Positions 42,982 through 50,889 of a DNA stretch of 64,000 bases are shown piece by piece (position 1 is the stretch's first letter; each line of letters opens with the position of its first letter). A model generated the notes under the pieces. The model did not search any database. It had not been told where the DNA came from and saw nothing but the letters and a program-made list of their open reading frames with translations. Location: NCBI GenBank assembly GCA_016866255.1, contig VGMY01000003.1, positions 1 to 64,000 on the forward strand, written 5' to 3'. The DNA comes from Bacteroidota bacterium. Lineage in GTDB: Bacteria; Bacteroidota; Bacteroidia; Flavobacteriales_D; Crocinitomicaceae. A program made the position numbers and the translations under genes.

Positions 42982-44339
42982 TTAGCAACGATAAGTTCAA
43001 CCTCTACTCCTTTTCCCGGTTCGCTTTTAACACCCCCGCGAATTCCTGCCATTTCCATCCGATATTTAAGGTTTTGCAGCCCCAAGCCCTCACTCACCTT
43101 TAAAACATCAAAGCCAATTCCGTTGTCTATGATTCGAATCACGATATGTTCCCTTTGAACCTCAATTAAAATTTCAATTTTCGTGGCTTGCGAATGTTTT
43201 AACGCATTATTTAAAATTTCTTGTACCATGCGATAAAGGTTAAAACTATCCACATTTTTAAAGGCATTTTCCTTGAGTTCTTTGCTCAATTTTAAAGTCA
43301 ATGTTACAGATCCAACATCATTGATACGCTTTGCGAAGCGCTGCAAGGCGTTGACGAAACCTTGGTCTAAAGCCGGCGGTAATAAATTATAGGCTAACTC
43401 ACGAAGTTCAAGAATTAAACTTTGCAATAACTGCCGAATGTTTTCCAACGAACCCTGATCTTCTTGCTTAGTTTCTAGGTTTTGCAACAGCAAATTAAGT
43501 AAGACCAATTGTTGACCAATCCCATCGTGCAATTCCCGTGCAATTTTCTTTTTTTCGCCCTCTTCAGCTTGAGCAATAATTTCAAATTTGCGTTGCTCAA
43601 AAGCCTGTTCCTCGGTTTTATCCACAATTAAGCAAATAAGCGCATCTTTATCCTCCTCTAAGCGATTTAAGGTAACCTGAACCTTTTTCATATTTTTTTT
43701 CAACGTCCGGAGGGTTTTAAGTTCGCTCGGCTCTGATAAATTCAACGTGCTGGAGGAGTAAAGCCCTCCTGTTTGTATGAAATCTGTTATGGGAGCTCCT
43801 AATATTTCTGATGAACTCTTCGCCTCGAAAAGATTTAAAGCGGCTCGATTGCAAAAACTGATGTGTTTGGTCGTCTTAACCAGTTGAAGCATCGGGATTG
43901 GAGAATTATGAAATAAGTCCTTATATTTTCGTTCCGAAACCGAAAGTTTCGCTTGAAACGTTTTACGTAGCATCCCGTATTTGATCGTTTTGTCGAGAAC
44001 ACCACCATTAATTTCATTCTTTAACAAATAATCTTGGGCTCCTTTTGACACAATTCGCATGGCTAAATTTCGGTCATCCAACCCAGAAAGAACGATGATT
44101 GGCACTTCCTCGAAAACGTTGCTAAGTCTTTCGTAGGTCTCAAATCCCAGTGAATCACGGAGGTTTAGATCCAATAAAATCACATCCGGTTCAAATTCAA
44201 CCTTAACCTCAGCAACATCAGCCACGTTATCAATAACCACCAAATCACTTAAATTATAGCCCAATAAGACAAGATTATTTTGTAAAATCGAAGCAAACGA
44301 AGGATCATCTTCCGCGATGAGAATTTTTATTTCTTCCAT
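42978..44339 (-). CDS. Receiver-PAS-histidine kinase (NarX-type core)
   Basis: A 453-residue soluble signalling protein with reversed domain order: an N-terminal receiver (1-125; LIAEDDPSFA, Asp57 in VILLDLNLRDS, LLKNEINGG), a PAS domain (about 135-235; LFHNSPIPMLQLV) and a C-terminal kinase with HisKA_3 His271 in IARELHDGIGQQLV and an ATPase domain ending with NLKYRMEMAGIRGGVKSEPGKG (GLGL motif in EGLGLQNL). So the kinase is presumably controlled by phosphorylation of its own receiver, from another kinase. No partner regulator is adjacent. It overlaps its neighbours by 13 and 4 bases. Confidence 0.93.
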   Translation of the reverse strand: MEEIKILIAEDDPSFASILQNNLVLLGYNLSDLVVIDNVADVAEVKVEFEPDVILLDLNLRDSLGFETYERLSNVFEEVPIIVLSGLDDRNLAMRIVSKGAQDYLLKNEINGGVLDKTIKYGMLRKTFQAKLSVSERKYKDLFHNSPIPMLQLVKTTKHISFCNRAALNLFEAKSSSEILGAPITDFIQTGGLYSSSTLNLSEPSELKTLRTLKKNMKKVQVTLNRLEEDKDALICLIVDKTEEQAFEQRKFEIIAQAEEGEKKKIARELHDGIGQQLVLLNLLLQNLETKQEDQGSLENIRQLLQSLILELRELAYNLLPPALDQGFVNALQRFAKRINDVGSVTLTLKLSKELKENAFKNVDSFNLYRMVQEILNNALKHSQATKIEILIEVQREHIVIRIIDNGIGFDVLKVSEGLGLQNLKYRMEMAGIRGGVKSEPGKGVEVELIVAK

Positions 44340-44998
44340 GTGCCTAAATTATAAATTAGCACTTTATTTGGGTCAACCACGCGCTCTAAATTCGCCTGAA
44401 ATTCTTGCCTGCATTCGTCTGGGATAACAGTTATAGGAAAACTTAATTGAAGGGTTTGTACATAGTCAAAATACAGGGTTTGCTGCCGCACACTAACCTT
44501 TCTCAGACCCGTGTAGTAAATTACCGTAACTTCTCTGTCTGCAACAATAATCGCCTTACTGCTCAACCCTATTGAAAATTTTTTCATCCCATAAAGGGTA
44601 AAAAACAATCCCTCTGCTGCATAAAAAAGAAATACAAGCGCCGCTGCCATTGCTTGGGCCGTAAGGGCCAATAAACCTGCCCCGATGCAACAATAAATGG
44701 AGGATTCAAGTAATCCGTATGCCAATACCGTTTTACGGCGATCTTTCGAAAGGGGTATGTTAACAAGAAAACGGGATTTTTGAGCCACGGTAATTAACGC
44801 CATCCACCGCTTGACACTTCGGTTGGTAAACAAAATAGCAATAAGTAAAGTAAACCCAAGTAGCAGTTCTGCCCGATAAGGAAGTTGGGCACCTGTAGTT
44901 TTGAAAATGCCGAGCGGTAAATCGAAAGCAATAAAGATGGTTAATGCCATTAATGGCAAGAATAGCACCAATATAATGCCGTTGGTCACTCTATTCAT
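44327..44998 (-). CDS. Four-helix membrane protein, unknown function
   Basis: A 223-residue protein. I see about four membrane helices: 7-28, 45-60, 93-125 (two close segments, LLESSIYCCIGAGLLALTAQ and MAAALVFLFYAAEGLFF) and a polar beta-rich C-terminal half (about 140-223; IIVADREVTVIYY, VSVRQQTLYFDYVQTLQLSFP). I do not recognise the family. It lies between the DUF349 gene and the receiver-PAS-kinase gene, overlapping both (8 and 13 bases), so its expression is tied to the kinase. A role as a membrane input for the soluble kinase is conceivable but not supported by a motif. Confidence 0.8.
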   Translation of the reverse strand: MNRVTNGIILVLFLPLMALTIFIAFDLPLGIFKTTGAQLPYRAELLLGFTLLIAILFTNRSVKRWMALITVAQKSRFLVNIPLSKDRRKTVLAYGLLESSIYCCIGAGLLALTAQAMAAALVFLFYAAEGLFFTLYGMKKFSIGLSSKAIIVADREVTVIYYTGLRKVSVRQQTLYFDYVQTLQLSFPITVIPDECRQEFQANLERVVDPNKVLIYNLGTWKK

Positions 44999-46694
44999 TG
45001 GGCAATATTTTCAACCTTTGTTTAAGATTGCTTATTTGTTCTTGTAAATTACCAACCTTTACCGCAACTTCCTGGCGTAAGCCATCAGCGCCTTTCGATC
45101 TTGCAAAAAAAGCCAAATTGGTCTCCATTCGATTAATTTCTTGTTCTAGACGCTCAATGTTTTTACGTAAATCTGTTCGCTCTCGTTGTATTTGTTTCGC
45201 ACAATCCGGTGAATTCATGATTTCCTCCACTTTTTGCTTGTAGTTCCAATGTTCGCGTTCTTTTTGATTTAGATTGAGTGCTTTATACGCCTGATCAAGG
45301 GCTTCTTTGTATTGCTTCAACACCTTGTCTTTTTCAATTTTGGGAACACGACCTATTGCATAAAACTCTGCAGAGAGGGCTCTCAGCTCCGTCATACCCA
45401 ATGTTTTATCCTGCGACCCAATAAGCAATAACTTTTCAATAATGCCTCGTTTAAGCACCAAATTGTCTTCCATCGCCATCTCTGCCTGAGCATTTTCAGC
45501 ATCTACCGCTGAGAAAAAAGCATCGCAAGCTCCCCGAAACTTGGCCCAGAGCTTCCCCTCCACCTTACCCGTATTCCCAATAGATTTCCATTCTTTCTGT
45601 AATTGGATGATGCTGTTTTTCGCTTCTTTGCCGGGAGATTCTTTAAGTTCTTGAGCTTGGGCTATTAATTTATTTTTGGCCTCTATTCGCTCAGAAAGCA
45701 TAGCTCGATGTTCTTTAAATTTCGCTTTTTTAATATCAAAAAACCGGTCAAGTGCAGCACGAAATTGTTGCCAAACAAGATTATTTTCTTTTCGCGTGCC
45801 TACACCAATTTTTTTATACTGTTCCTGAAGCAACTTCACCTTTTCCTGGCATGTTTCGAGGGCCTTCTGCGTGGTTAATTCATTGGCTTCAGAACAAAGG
45901 GCTTCCATGTCGCGCACCAAAGCTTTTTTGGCTTCGATGTTCTTTTCATAAGATTCTCGCTGAACTTCGTAATGCACATTTATTTTATCATAGATCTGAC
46001 GAACAACTTCCCAATACTTGGCCTTTACGGCCTCCCAATCCTCATTTTGTACCGGCCCTATTTCCTCCCATTGATCTTGTAAAATCCGTAATTGTTGCTC
46101 TACCGACTTGACGTCCTCTTCCTCATTGCGCAATTGTTGAAGTTTATGCAGAACCAATTGCTTGTTGTGTAAATTTTTTTTGTAATCATGCGTTTTAATT
46201 TCTCGGTAAATACGCATCGTATAAAAGAAAATTTCAATCAACCGCGAATATTCTTTTTGAACAGCGTCGCGGAAACCCCGCGGAATATCGCCCACTTTTT
46301 TCCAAGTTTCATGAATGCCCTTATAGGCTTGGAAAGCTGCACCAATATTCTCTTCAGATTCAATGATTTTTTTCAAATCATCCAACAAGGCCCTTTTCAA
46401 TTTTAAATTTTCTTTTTCAAGAGTTTCTTTGAGTACGATTTGTTTTTTTCGTTGATCGTACAATCTTCTGTAGACACTTAGAAAAGAATTTTTAACCTCT
46501 CCAAAATCTGTTGGTTCCAAGGACATTCCCTTTTCCTTTGCTTCAATGACTTCAATTTGGTTCAGCCTTTCCGCCTCCAATAAAGTGTCTTCAAAAGAAA
46601 TTTTTAAATCATTCAATTCCTTTCCGCAAGGAATTAAATCCTCTAGAAGTTCGAATGCCTGTAATTGTTCTAACAAGGATTTAAACTGCTCCAT
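44991..46694 (-). CDS. DUF349-repeat coiled-coil protein
   Basis: A 567-residue, Lys/Glu-rich, almost wholly helical cytoplasmic protein. It carries about five repeats of the DUF349 type, each with a W-x-x-I/V-G core: WKKVGDIPRG (about 131-140), WEEIGPVQNEDWEAVKAKYWEV (209-), YKKIGVGTRKENNLVWQQFR (296-), WKSIGNTGKVEGKLWAKFRG (366-), and YAIGRVPKIEKDKVLKQYKEALDQ (451-). The C-terminal 70 residues are a coiled coil (KNIERLEQEINRMETNLAFF). DUF349 proteins are conserved across Bacteroidota; function is unresolved. It starts 14 bases inside the end of the PfkB gene and overlaps the membrane protein gene by 8. Confidence 0.88.
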   Translation of the reverse strand: MEQFKSLLEQLQAFELLEDLIPCGKELNDLKISFEDTLLEAERLNQIEVIEAKEKGMSLEPTDFGEVKNSFLSVYRRLYDQRKKQIVLKETLEKENLKLKRALLDDLKKIIESEENIGAAFQAYKGIHETWKKVGDIPRGFRDAVQKEYSRLIEIFFYTMRIYREIKTHDYKKNLHNKQLVLHKLQQLRNEEEDVKSVEQQLRILQDQWEEIGPVQNEDWEAVKAKYWEVVRQIYDKINVHYEVQRESYEKNIEAKKALVRDMEALCSEANELTTQKALETCQEKVKLLQEQYKKIGVGTRKENNLVWQQFRAALDRFFDIKKAKFKEHRAMLSERIEAKNKLIAQAQELKESPGKEAKNSIIQLQKEWKSIGNTGKVEGKLWAKFRGACDAFFSAVDAENAQAEMAMEDNLVLKRGIIEKLLLIGSQDKTLGMTELRALSAEFYAIGRVPKIEKDKVLKQYKEALDQAYKALNLNQKEREHWNYKQKVEEIMNSPDCAKQIQRERTDLRKNIERLEQEINRMETNLAFFARSKGADGLRQEVAVKVGNLQEQISNLKQRLKILPNE

Positions 46695-47613
46695 AAGCGC
46701 TTAATTCAAAATGCGTCAATTGGTGCAATACCGACATTCGTTCATGGATATCCTCAATGGCAATTTCCTCTAGCCGCTGCGTTCCAAATTTTTCCACACA
46801 AAACGATGCCACAGCTGAACCTGCGATTAGGGCAATTTTTAAGCTATTAAAGGAAAGGTCCCCGCAGCATGATAAATACCCCATGAATCCTCCCGCGAAG
46901 GAATCTCCTGCCCCTGTTGGGTCAAAAACTTCATCAAGAGGGAAGGCCGGAGCAGCAAACATACTGCCTTCATGAAATAACAAGGCCCCGTGCTCACCTT
47001 TTTTAATTATAAGGCTTTTGGGGCCTAATTCCATGATTTTGGCCGCGGCCGTTTTTAAGGAATATTGATGGCTTAATTGCCTTGCTTCCTCGTCATTGAT
47101 GATAAGTAAGTCCACCACTTTCAGCGTTTGGTGCAATTCCTCCATCGCGATATCCATCCAAAAATTCATGGTATCCATGGCTATGAGAGCTGGACGTTGA
47201 TCCATTTGATGGACCACCTTACGCTGGACATCTGGACTTAGATTTCCCAACATTAAAAAGGGAGCGTTTTTGAAATGCTCTGGAACCACTGGATCGAAGG
47301 TTTCAAGTACATTCAACTCCGTTGTTAAGGTATCTCTCGAATTCATGTCGTTGTGGTAGCGACCCGACCAAAAAAACGTTTTTCCTCCTTTAGGAATTTG
47401 AATTCCCGTAATATCGATCCCCCTGGATTTCATAATCTGAAGCGTCTTCGATGGGAAATCCTCTCCAACTACCGAAACTAAACCTTGGTTTTGGTTGAAA
47501 AACGAAGCAGCCAACGTAATGTAGGTGCCCGCACCACCAATAATCTTGTCGGATTTTCCGAAAGGTGTTTGGATGGCATCAAATGCAACGCTTCCAACCG
47601 TTAATAATTGCAT
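46681..47613 (-). CDS. PfkB-family sugar/nucleoside kinase
   Basis: A 310-residue ribokinase-family enzyme that phosphorylates a sugar or nucleoside using ATP. The N-terminal PfkB signature region (GGAGTYITLAASFF) and the C-terminal signature DPTGAGDSFAGGFMGY, with catalytic Asp in GAGD, are intact. The substrate is not predictable from these motifs; the family also includes adenosine and fructose kinases. I chose the ATG at 47613 rather than an upstream in-frame codon at 47628, because a TATCTTTG promoter box (47633-47626) overlaps that region. It is the first gene of the operon running to the glycosyltransferase at 42019. Confidence 0.9.
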   Translation of the reverse strand: MQLLTVGSVAFDAIQTPFGKSDKIIGGAGTYITLAASFFNQNQGLVSVVGEDFPSKTLQIMKSRGIDITGIQIPKGGKTFFWSGRYHNDMNSRDTLTTELNVLETFDPVVPEHFKNAPFLMLGNLSPDVQRKVVHQMDQRPALIAMDTMNFWMDIAMEELHQTLKVVDLLIINDEEARQLSHQYSLKTAAAKIMELGPKSLIIKKGEHGALLFHEGSMFAAPAFPLDEVFDPTGAGDSFAGGFMGYLSCCGDLSFNSLKIALIAGSAVASFCVEKFGTQRLEEIAIEDIHERMSVLHQLTHFELSAYGAV

Positions 47614-47625
47614 GCTCTTTTTGCA

Positions 47626-47633
47626 CAAAGATA
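47626..47633 (-). promoter_or_regulatory. -7 element for the PfkB-DUF349-kinase operon
   Basis: TATCTTTG on the minus strand, ending 12 bases before the ATG at 47613. No clear -33 TTTG. It probably drives all five genes down to 42019. Confidence 0.5.
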
Positions 47634-47661
47634 GGAAAGCAGGACGGGAAAAAGGACAATT

Positions 47662-49200
47662 TTACACATCAAATTTTATTCCTTGAGCTAGAGGTAAGTT
47701 ATCGGAGTAATTGATGGTGTTAGTTTGTCGCCGCATGTAAATTTTCCAGGAATCAGAACCCGACTCTCTTCCACCACCGGTTTCTTTTTCACCGCCAAAT
47801 GCCCCACCAATTTCTGCTCCAGAAGTCCCTATGTTTACATTAGCAATTCCGCAATCAGAACCAGCATGGGATAAAAAGATTTCGGAATCTTTCAGATTAT
47901 TGGTCATAATTGCTGAGGATAGGCCTTGTGGCACCCTGTTTTGGATAGTAACTGCTTGATGAAGGTCTCCGCTATATTTTATCAGGTACAGAATCGGCGC
48001 GAAGGTCTCATGTTGAACAATATCATAATGATTTTCTGCTTCAATGATGCAAGGTTTAACATAACAACCGGACTCATACCCTTTGCCCGAAAGGACACCC
48101 CCTTCAACGACCATGCTCCCTCCTTGGTCCAAAGCTTGGGATATAGCGTTACTATAGGCGACAACCGCATCGCTGTCAATCAACGGGCCTAGGTGATTCG
48201 ATGCATCTAAGGGGTTACCAATGCGAAGCTGGGTGTAAGCCTTTTTTAACGCATCTTTAACCAGGTCATAAACGGATTCATGGATGATGAGTCTTCTTGT
48301 CGAAGTGCAGCGCTGACCTGCCGTGCCAACAGCGCCAAATACAGCACCCGGAACCACCATTTTTAAATCAGCCGATGGCGTAATAATGATGGCATTATTG
48401 CCTCCTAATTCCAACAAAGAACGGCCTAATCGAGCCCCAACCGCAGCCCCAACCGATTTTCCCATTCGAGTAGATCCTGTTGCCGAGATTAATGGAATCC
48501 GTACATCCGATGCCATCAGTTTACCCACTTCAGGACCACCTATCACCAACGACGAAACACCCTCTGGAACCCCGTTCTTTTTGAACACCTCATTGGTGAT
48601 GTACTGACAGGCCAAAGCGGTAATCGGCGTTTTTTCGGACGGTTTCCAAACACAAACATCTCCACAAACCCAAGCCAGCGCAGAATTCCAATTCCAAACA
48701 GCAACAGGAAAATTAAAAGCAGAAATGATTCCTACAATTCCTAACGGGTGATATTGTTCGTACATGCGGTGTCCGGGACGCTCTGAGTGCATGGTTAAGC
48801 CGTAGAGTTGTCGTGACAATCCCACCGCGAAATCACAGATATCAATCATTTCTTGAACTTCACCTAATCCTTCTTGCAAGGATTTACCCATCTCATAGGA
48901 AACCAAAGTTCCCAAGGCTTCTTTGTGCAAGCGCAACTGTTCTGCCAATTGACGTACGACTTCCCCTCTTTTTGGTGCCGGAACCATTCTCCATTCATAA
49001 AACGCTTCCATGGACTTTTCCACGATTTCATGGTAGCCTTTTTCCGAAATTGGTTTGACAGAGGCTATAAGGTTACCATCTACGGGAGAGCTTGATACAA
49101 TTTCAGGGGAAGACAGTTCTAATGTTGCCGTGGTTCCGTAAAATCCTCCAGGATTGGATGATTGGATGCCAAATCGTTCTAAAATATGGTGAATTTGCAT
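47662..49200 (-). CDS. Aldehyde dehydrogenase, ALDH7 (antiquitin/AmaB) type
   Basis: A 512-residue NAD(P)-dependent enzyme. Key residues are Cys298 in GTAGQRCTST and Glu264 in LLELGGNNA; the substrate-pocket FNFPVAVWNWN is typical of the ALDH7 family, whose members oxidise alpha-aminoadipate semialdehyde in lysine breakdown. Lysine catabolism is the likeliest role but no other pathway gene is nearby. It starts after a 57-base gap from rplY that contains the rplY terminator, so it is probably a separate transcript; I see no promoter match in that gap. Confidence 0.92.
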   Translation of the reverse strand: MQIHHILERFGIQSSNPGGFYGTTATLELSSPEIVSSSPVDGNLIASVKPISEKGYHEIVEKSMEAFYEWRMVPAPKRGEVVRQLAEQLRLHKEALGTLVSYEMGKSLQEGLGEVQEMIDICDFAVGLSRQLYGLTMHSERPGHRMYEQYHPLGIVGIISAFNFPVAVWNWNSALAWVCGDVCVWKPSEKTPITALACQYITNEVFKKNGVPEGVSSLVIGGPEVGKLMASDVRIPLISATGSTRMGKSVGAAVGARLGRSLLELGGNNAIIITPSADLKMVVPGAVFGAVGTAGQRCTSTRRLIIHESVYDLVKDALKKAYTQLRIGNPLDASNHLGPLIDSDAVVAYSNAISQALDQGGSMVVEGGVLSGKGYESGCYVKPCIIEAENHYDIVQHETFAPILYLIKYSGDLHQAVTIQNRVPQGLSSAIMTNNLKDSEIFLSHAGSDCGIANVNIGTSGAEIGGAFGGEKETGGGRESGSDSWKIYMRRQTNTINYSDNLPLAQGIKFDV

Positions 49201-49234
49201 GGACTCGAAATTTAAGGGTAAAGGTATTGGAAAG

Positions 49235-49255
49235 AAAAAAACCGCCGAAGCGGTT
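49235..49255 (-). terminator. Intrinsic terminator of rplY with UUCG loop
   Basis: On the minus strand AACCGC and GCGGTT pair around TTCG, followed by a T run (A run on the plus strand at 49235-49240). It directly follows the rplY stop at 49258. Confidence 0.88.
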
Positions 49256-49257
49256 GA

Positions 49258-49857
49258 TTATTTATTTTCTTGCTCTTCCTCCTCCGCCGTTTCTGTATCA
49301 GATTCCTTAACTACCCCTCTCGCCGTTTTCACTGAAACAACCACGGCATTTGCCGGCTCAAGGACTTTAACCCCTGCTATTTGTATGTCGGCAACACGAA
49401 TGGATTCTCCGATTCGCAGAGGCGAAATATCAATGCTAATGTCTTCAGGAAGCGCTGAAATAAGGCCTTGACAATTAATCGTTCGAAATACTTGCATAAG
49501 CTTACCCCCTGCCAGTACTCCTCGAGAAGACCCAGTAACCCTAACAGGAAGTTTTACGCGAACCTCCTTGGTATCGCTCAACTCAAGAAAATCAACGTGC
49601 TGTACCGTATCTTTAGTAGGATGTTGTTGCAACTCACGAATGATTGCCTTGGCTTTTTTACCCTCAATATCCAATTCAATTTGGTATACGTTGGGCGAGA
49701 AGACAATTTTCTCAATAGCTACTTGCTTCACTGCGAAATGGGTTTGCTGACCCTGGCCATAAAGCACGCAAGGAACCATGCCTTCGTTTCGAAGGGCACT
49801 GGCATCCTGTTTCCCTACGTTCGCTCGGAGCGAACCGCTCAATTGTGCTGTTTTCAT
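49258..49857 (-). CDS. rplY: Ribosomal protein bL25 (Ctc/TL5 type)
   Basis: A 199-residue 5S rRNA-binding protein. The first 95 residues form the L25 domain (LSGSLRANVGKQDASALRNEG, VPCVLYGQGQQTHFAV) and the rest a TL5-type beta domain (VDFLELSDTKEVRVKLPVRVTG, quoted in part; EDISIDISPLRIGESIRV) found in the longer Ctc form. An acidic tail (ETAEEEEQENK) ends the protein. It lies 21 bases downstream of prs, a conserved pairing, and the two probably share the prs promoter. The usual third partner, pth, is not here; instead a terminator ends the unit. Confidence 0.95.
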   Translation of the reverse strand: MKTAQLSGSLRANVGKQDASALRNEGMVPCVLYGQGQQTHFAVKQVAIEKIVFSPNVYQIELDIEGKKAKAIIRELQQHPTKDTVQHVDFLELSDTKEVRVKLPVRVTGSSRGVLAGGKLMQVFRTINCQGLISALPEDISIDISPLRIGESIRVADIQIAGVKVLEPANAVVVSVKTARGVVKESDTETAEEEEQENK

Positions 49858-49878
49858 TTTTATGTTGTTTTTATTTGG

Positions 49879-50805
49879 TTACTTATAATAATCGCCTCCG
49901 ATGGATTCATTTTTTAACAGCCGATTAATGACTGAGGCAAAATACTTATCCACCGATAAGGTACGGATTTTACGGGACTTTCTTTGATGTGAAATTGTGT
50001 CCGTTACTATCAACTCCGTGAGTGTGGATCCTTCGATGCGCTCGAATGCGGGTCCCGACAAAACTGCATGTGTACAAAAAGCACGCACAGAAATCGCACC
50101 GTTTTCAATGAATAAATCAGACGCAGCAGTTAGTGTACCTGCAGTATCGCACATATCATCCACAATAATAACGTGCTTACCTTCCACCTCTCCAATCACC
50201 GTCATTTCAGCTATCTCATTCGCTTTCTTTCGATTTTTATGGCAAAGGGCAAGTCCACAATTAAGCACTTTAGCGTACATATTTGCCCGCTTTGCGCCTC
50301 CGACATCCGGGGCTGCAATAACGATGTTGTCCAAATTCAGCTGCTCTATTTCCGGGATAAAAATGGTTGAGCCAAACAAATGATCCACGGGTACCTCAAA
50401 AAATCCTTGAATTTGATCGGCATGTAAATCCATGGTAATAATGCGGTCCGCTCCTGCAGCCATCAACATATTCGCCACCAATTTGGCGCCGATGGCAACG
50501 CGGGGTTGATCTTTGCGATCTTGGCGCGCATAGCCGAAATAGGGCATAACCGCAATAATTTTTCGAGCAGAAGCTCTTCGAGCGGCATCGATTAAAAGCA
50601 ATAGCTCCATCAAATTTTCTGAAGGCGGACTGGTAGACTGAATGATAAATACGTCTTGACCTCTAACCGACTCATTAAAACTGGGCTGAATTTCCCCATC
50701 ACTGAACGTGGTTACGGTAACTTCGCCAAGAACCGAACCATAATTGCGTGCAATTTGGCTTCCCAATCCTAACGTTGCACGGCCTGCGAAAAATTTTGCC
50801 CCCAT
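49879..50805 (-). CDS. prs: Ribose-phosphate pyrophosphokinase
   Basis: A 308-residue enzyme that makes PRPP from ribose 5-phosphate and ATP, feeding nucleotide, His and Trp synthesis and, here, the apt reaction. The ATP loop FSDGEIQPSFNESVRGQDVFI, the flexible YARQDRKDQPR loop and the PRPP loop VIIVDDMCDTAGTL are all present. The frame extends to a TTG at 50826, but that codon lies inside the TATCTTTG promoter element, so translation must start at the ATG at 50805 (MGAKFFAGRATLG), about 13 bases after the predicted transcription start. It is co-transcribed with rplY. Confidence 0.96.
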   Translation of the reverse strand: MGAKFFAGRATLGLGSQIARNYGSVLGEVTVTTFSDGEIQPSFNESVRGQDVFIIQSTSPPSENLMELLLLIDAARRASARKIIAVMPYFGYARQDRKDQPRVAIGAKLVANMLMAAGADRIITMDLHADQIQGFFEVPVDHLFGSTIFIPEIEQLNLDNIVIAAPDVGGAKRANMYAKVLNCGLALCHKNRKKANEIAEMTVIGEVEGKHVIIVDDMCDTAGTLTAASDLFIENGAISVRAFCTHAVLSGPAFERIEGSTLTELIVTDTISHQRKSRKIRTLSVDKYFASVINRLLKNESIGGDYYK

Positions 50806-50823
50806 AATTTTTTCAAAGGATGG

Positions 50824-50855
50824 CAAAGATAGAATAATAAATCCGACCCTGCAAA
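50824..50855 (-). promoter_or_regulatory. Promoter of prs-rplY
   Basis: On the minus strand TTTG (50855-50852) and TATCTTTG (50831-50824) are separated by 20 bases. It rules out the upstream TTG start of prs. The divergent xseA gene starts 35 bases away. Confidence 0.75.
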
Positions 50856-50889
50856 CGGAAACCTCAAACTAAAAGGTTAATTTTAAGCC

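Noticed and set aside
50806-50826. Longer prs reading frame starting at TTG 50826
   Set aside because: The TTG lies within the TATCTTTG promoter element, so it would not be transcribed.
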